Assembly: GCA_905221605.1 (NCBI GenBank)
Contig: CAJNDS010000014.1
Coordinates: forward strand, 977,920 to 1,041,919
Reading direction: 5' to 3'
DNA from: Symbiodinium natans
Lineage: Eukaryota; Sar; Dinophyceae; Suessiales; Symbiodiniaceae
Length of the DNA stretch: 64,000 bases
Shown piece by piece: positions 60,001 through 64,000 of the stretch. The position numbers were made by a program, and so were the translations under genes. Every line of letters begins with the position of its first letter. Positions within the stretch are counted from its first letter, which is position 1. The notes beneath the pieces are model-generated. The model saw only the letters and a program-made list of their open reading frames with translations. It had not been told where the DNA came from and did not search any database.

Positions 60001-62750
60001 AGCTTTCACATCTTTCGCGGCCTGCAATGGCGAGGCTTCCTCCAAGCTGTGTTTGCATTCCGGTCCTATTTGTTAATCCTATGCCTGTGAACCTAGTTAC
60101 TCGGTCTCTTCTTTGTTTGAATCTGTTTCAGGCGAAAGGCAATAAATAATCAAGAGAAGCAGCAATAGCGAAGCGCATCGTTTTTCTCGTTGCCTATGCC
60201 CCGACTCTAGGCTGCGAAGTCCACGGCGCAGGCGGCCGTAAACAGGCGCTTCTCTGCCCATGGGTCTGCACAGTGGAACAGTCATATTGAGCATATTCTG
60301 ACCAACACTGGTGAACCTCGATGCATGTGCTGCGCAGACTCGGCAACTTCAGCAGTTGGAGGGCCCAGAACCTTGAGTTTCACAGACCCTGCCAGGCTGC
60401 AGGAGGAGAACGCTGCCCTTGCATCACAGGTCCAGCAGGTCGCCTGTTGGCTTCAGGAGTTCTAGTTTGCGTCAACTGGCTTCACCAATTGGGTCCGCAT
60501 CATGCCTTTGATTTTTAGGCATATTTGGCTTGAGTATGCTTGAGAGATGCTTGAGTGCTGCAGATTCAGCTGTTGCTCTGTCAGAAATGCGAAGGAGACT
60601 CATCTGAAGAAGCTTTCAAGATTTCCACTAGCAGCTAGATTCGGCTTAAATCGTAAACGTCCTGGAGCTTCCGCAGGTGACTAGTGAGCTGGAGTCTGCA
60701 CGCGAGAAGCTGCGGGAGCAGGATCCCCCTCGGGCAATGCGGCAGGGGGGAGTGTGAGCCGTAGGGTGGTAAAGACCGCGCAAGGTTCGCAATCACCTCC
60801 ACTCTGCCTCCGCTGTTCCTGATGCAAGTGCAATCCCCCTTGGTCGCCTTATCCTTTGGGGTGCATTTCAACCTTAGGCCTTAGGCCCCCCCACACTCCC
60901 AAAGCCGGAGAGGGAACGAACCAGGAACCGGGAGTTCCACACACTCAGAATGATAATGATGATAATAGTAACAACAATAACAACAATAACAACAATAACA
61001 ACAATAACAACAATAACAATAATAATACTAATAATAATAATAACAATAATAACAATATTAACAATAATAACAATAATAACAATAATAGCAATAATAACAA
61101 TAATAACAATAATAACACGAATAAAAGATAGCAATAATGACAATAATAAAAACAATAACAATAATAACAATAATCACAATAATCACATAACAACAAAAAG
61201 AACAATAAGAACAATAAGAACAATAAGAACAATAAGAACAATAAGAACAACAAGAACAATAAGAACAATAAGAACAACAAGAACAATAAGAAGAACAACA
61301 TCAAAAAATGTCAATAAGAACAACAAGAACAATCAGAACAATAAGAACAATAAGAACACTAAGAACACTAAGAACACAACAACAACAATAACCACAGTAA
61401 TATTATTACAAATCATAATAATTGTCATAATAATGATGATAATAAGAGTAATAATAGCAATAATCATAATAACAAGAATAAAATAATAGTAATATGAACA
61501 ATAATAATAACAATAACAATAGTAATAATAATATTAATAATAATAATCATAATAATAATAATAATGATAATGTTCCAAGGAGGCCGCTGCGGAGCGCAGG
61601 CAATCCCAGCTGGAAGATGAGATCCAGGCGCTTCCCGTGCCAAGGACTTGTTCTGCTTTGACATGTTCCAGGGGATTCTCCATGGAGGTAGTCTGTATTC
61701 CGGCTTTCACATTTGGCGAACTTCGTTTGTGGGCTCTGTGGTGTGGGGTTGATTCAGCAACCCGGGTTGAGTGTACTACCGTCTTCCTTTTTCTGCCTAT
61801 TCAGCTTACTTTTGCCGATCCGATGCGTAGTTCGTTTGCGGTGAGTGTTCTGAAACACGCTTAGTACGATTAACGATTAACACTGCCTCTCTCTCGCTTG
61901 GGCTGCCTCTGCGCCTGCACGCATTTCATGCAGAGACATTGTGCTTGGCCCCGGAGAGTGACAGGGCCTAGTGCAGCTCGTCTCGAAGTCGCAGGTGCCG
62001 CCTCTGGAACTTGTGGGCAGGGCCAGTTTCAGGGTTGCAGGATGTTGTGTAGGAGGGCGGGGGAGGGGTGTGGGATTTGTTAGGCCCTGTATGATTTGAA
62101 AGGTTCTATTCTCATCCGCCTTTCAAATTGAGATCTTCTGGCGAATGCCCGGCATTCGGGAGGTGCAGCTTAGCACACGTTTCAAGCTAGGCACGCCGGT
62201 ATACCTGCCCCGGTCAGTGGAGTGAGTGCATGCACGTGCCCTTGTTGAACGCAGCTTCTGCAGGGCCAGGCGCAGGCGCAGGAGCCAGAGAGTTGAGAGT
62301 TGAGAGCTGCGTTTTCAAGCGCTTCAGCTCGTTTTCCCACAGGCACCGTATTTTGGAGGTCATGCTTCGTGCTCCACGCAGTGGGCAGGACAGCTGGCCG
62401 AGCCCCACATTCGCACTGGATGGCAGAGGCAGTCCTGCATCTCAAAGGCAGAAAGCTCAAAGAAGCTCTCTCAGCTTGTTTCCTCGCAGGGCGCTGCGAC
62501 TTGGAGGATCAGCATAGTGCTGACCATGGGGCCGGAGGCCAGGACAGTGAAGCATCAGCCTCACAGCGAGTCACTGCTTTTTTGCACTCAAAAGCTCTTG
62601 GTTCGCGGGTTGCCTCCACTCCTATGGGGATTCTTCTATTTCCGAAGGTGCCGGGCCGAGCTTCTGCGAGCCAACGCCCTTGGTGCCCTCGGTGCTCATC
62701 GCTGCAGAGATTGACCTGGGCCGCTTCGGCCAAAAAGAAGGAGGGAGTAT
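57006..62750 (+). CDS. Long coiled-coil protein in many microexons
   Basis: Candidate exons, most bounded by AG and G(T/C/A): 57006-57056 (EKVDVWLTEQLKFTRDQ); 57345-57420 (LDKKSRQCEQLDAELRRLKD); 57998-58105 (PLEELEALRDSHRQAWTQRT); 58261 to about 58421 (ELERLSQELASERDLHQEAR); about 58450-58530 (LCQASRLLQGQREQRDAKAG); 58624 to about 58680 (VQMLQEELRNLSDGLAQKA); 58730 to about 58911 (DSEEEDILNIQFSMVELQNR); about 59012-59165 (NADAFQKASEELAEKEEASW); 59541-59585 (ALEQAIQRQQDRLR); 59793-59840 (ELRQQMSAASTQLQGQ, donor GTGAGC); 59924-59959 (VRQLSEELEHSQ, donor GC); 60396-60438 (LQEENAALASQVQQ, donor GT); 60677-60721 (VTSELESAREKLREQ, donor GA); 61580-61627 (EAAAERRQSQLEDEIQ, donor GC); 61965-61994 (GLVQLVSKSQ, donor GT); and pieces at 62264, 62427 and 62652. 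Most exons are one to five heptads long. The protein is presumably a rod-like cytoskeletal or Golgi/centrosomal scaffold, but no family-specific motif is visible. Not all phases were reconciled. Confidence 0.6.
58311..58421 (+). repeat. 10-bp minisatellite (CAGGAAGACT/CAGGAAGCCT)
   Basis: About ten units in frame with the coiled-coil exon at 58261. The repeat encodes KTQEDSGRLR-like peptides, because the 10-bp unit cycles through three frames every 30 bp. Confidence 0.85.
60945..61573. repeat. AAC/AAT trinucleotide array
   Basis: About 0.6 kb of AACAAT, AATAAT, AGAACAAT (61195-61380) and TAATAA blocks. It ends within 7 bp of the acceptor of the exon at 61580, so it forms most of that intron. 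Long Asn, Leu and Ile frames in it are artefacts. Confidence 0.95.
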
Positions 62751-62759
62751 GATTCTGAG

Positions 62760-64000
62760 TGGACAGGGAGGTTTGGGACTTGTTACCCGAGTTTCTCGGG
62801 GCACGTTCGGAATATCTCGGGTCTGGAAGTGTTTGTAGCCGCTTTGTGATACACGATGTGGCAACAGCCAGTTGACACAAAGATTTATGATGGTCGGGCA
62901 AGTTTCCGCGGTCCTCCCTCCTCTCCTCCCCTTCAGGGGTCGCTCCTCAGGCCTGGGGTTCTTTCCTTTCAGCTCCCAGGCCTTTTTGGGCTGCGGCCCC
63001 TCCTTCCTCGGGGAGTTCCCTCAGGTCTCCGGGCTCTTGCCCTTTAGGCTCCAGCCCTCTTTGACCGCCCTAAGCTTCTTCTTTTTGCATTTTTTGCGTC
63101 GCCCTCAGAAGTAGGAACCGGCTCAGAATTAATGGTCTTTCCTTCCCCAACGAGGGAGTTGCCGATCTTGGACCATCTGTAGCTGCACAGTTGCCCTAGT
63201 TGCGCTTTCTGACTAGGACTTATTGTGGACACAACCTTCAAAGACAGTCAAGCTGGGCACACACACACATTCGCAAAGGCGCCCCAAAAATGTGGGTCAC
63301 TGGACTTGCGCTTGCCAGGCTACAAAGCCAAGCGCGCTCTGTTGGGGAACTACACATATTGATACATATTGTATCCGCAGCTTTCATCCCAGTTCAACCC
63401 ATCCCAGTTTGCTAAAACCGAAATCCTTCCAAATCCCCAAAAATATAGCTCAATTAAAGGACCGGATAACCCCACATGCAAAGTTTTCCATTCATAAAGA
63501 GTAGAGAAGTGATAGAGGATAAAAGAGTGAGAGAGCGAACGAGTGAGTGCGTGGCCGTGAGTGAGTGCGTAAGTGAAGTGGAGACGAGCTCGTGAAAGCG
63601 TTCATGTGATGTCAGGTGCGTGAGTGAACGTGGTGTGCGCGTGATGTGTGGTGCGTGATGCATAGTCCGTGATGTGTGTGTGTGTGTGTGTGTGATGTGT
63701 GATGTGTGCATGGTGTGTGGTGCGTGGTGCACGGCCGAGAGCTTCGTGAAGGTCTGGAGGCCCTCGACGTGGATCGGACCCTCTTCACCAGAGCATCTCC
63801 ATGTTTCTTTGAACTCCTCGTGAAGTTTCCAAGATCGGAAAGCACTGCTCACATAGACAGCATACACATGAAGCCGAGTCTGAGTTTCATCTGCAAAGTG
63901 CACGATGTGCATGCATACATAGTCCAGCAACAAGCAGAGCCGCAAGCTTTCCCGCGAAGTCGCACGCACGTTAGCGCGCGCGGCAACGGCCCAGGGCCCC
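62760..64000. other. No supportable gene
   Basis: The stretch contains a CTC/CCTTT-rich section (62920-63100) and a GT/GTGA-rich low-complexity section with a (GT)n run at 63675-63693. The minus frame 63454-63969 (171 codons) is His/Thr/Ser-biased by that repeat. Confidence 0.4.
63531..63730. repeat. GTGA/GTGT low-complexity sequence
   Basis: GAGTGAGTGCGTG-like units, then GTGATGTGTG units with a pure GT run at 63675-63693. Confidence 0.85.

Noticed and set aside
60874-61486. Asn-, Leu-, Ile- and Thr-rich frames on both strands
   Set aside because: Artefacts of the AAC/AAT array within an intron.
1-64000. tRNA, rRNA, CRISPR array, insertion sequence
   Set aside because: I looked for B-box-like GGTTCGANTCC with an A-box partner, for regularly spaced direct repeats with unique spacers, and for transposase-like frames. 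Only isolated partial matches (for example 39449, 41468, 55023) were seen.

Overview
The window looks like nuclear DNA of a dinoflagellate, most likely the Symbiodinium/Polarella group (Suessiales). This is an inference. It rests on four things seen in the sequence. (1) There are many interstitial arrays of the Arabidopsis-type telomere unit TTTAGGG, which is the known dinoflagellate telomere type. (2) Many very short candidate exons end at AG acceptors and are followed by GT, GC or GA donors, a mix reported for dinoflagellates. (3) There is a long intron-free gene of the octotricopeptide-like 'LANCLWA' repeat family, which is greatly expanded in dinoflagellates. (4) Intergenic and intronic sequence of mid GC content is rich in microsatellites. 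There is no bacterial operon structure, no rRNA, no tRNA and no CRISPR array that I can support.

Layout. 0-10 kb: mostly non-coding, with two homologous minus-strand exons (2.3 and 5.3 kb), a 20-bp tandem repeat (3.7 kb) and a candidate plus-strand gene near 7 kb. 10-16 kb: a minus-strand Lys/Asp-rich C-terminal exon, then AAAG, GT and very long TAC-type microsatellites. 16-25 kb: the best gene region. It has a candidate ORF at 16.6 kb, exons of a basic protein at 17.5-18.1 kb, three telomere-type arrays at 18.7-19.1 kb, the last exon of a coiled-coil gene, the 628-codon repeat protein (20306-22192), and a small multi-exon gene at 22.3-23.2 kb. 25-40 kb: scattered exons and interrupted ORFs, two telomere-type array pairs and an AT-rich island. 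40-43 kb: exons of a coiled-coil protein. 44.6-47.8 kb: a large inverted duplication (arms of about 1.1 kb, spacer about 0.9 kb), each arm carrying a decayed acetyltransferase-like (GNAT) fragment. 47.8-48.3 kb: an AT-rich minisatellite of about 43 bp period. 48.6-55.1 kb: exons of a multi-pass membrane protein whose introns hold telomere-type arrays. 57-62.7 kb: a coiled-coil gene cut into a dozen or more microexons, with a 0.6-kb AAC/AAT array ending at one acceptor.

Orientation is mainly plus strand from 16 kb to 63 kb, as expected for the long unidirectional gene blocks of dinoflagellates. Apart from the repeat protein, exons were called by reading frames, splice-site context and amino-acid character only. 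Nothing was searched against a database. In 64 kb of this composition, chance open frames of 100-150 codons are expected, so length alone was not treated as evidence.
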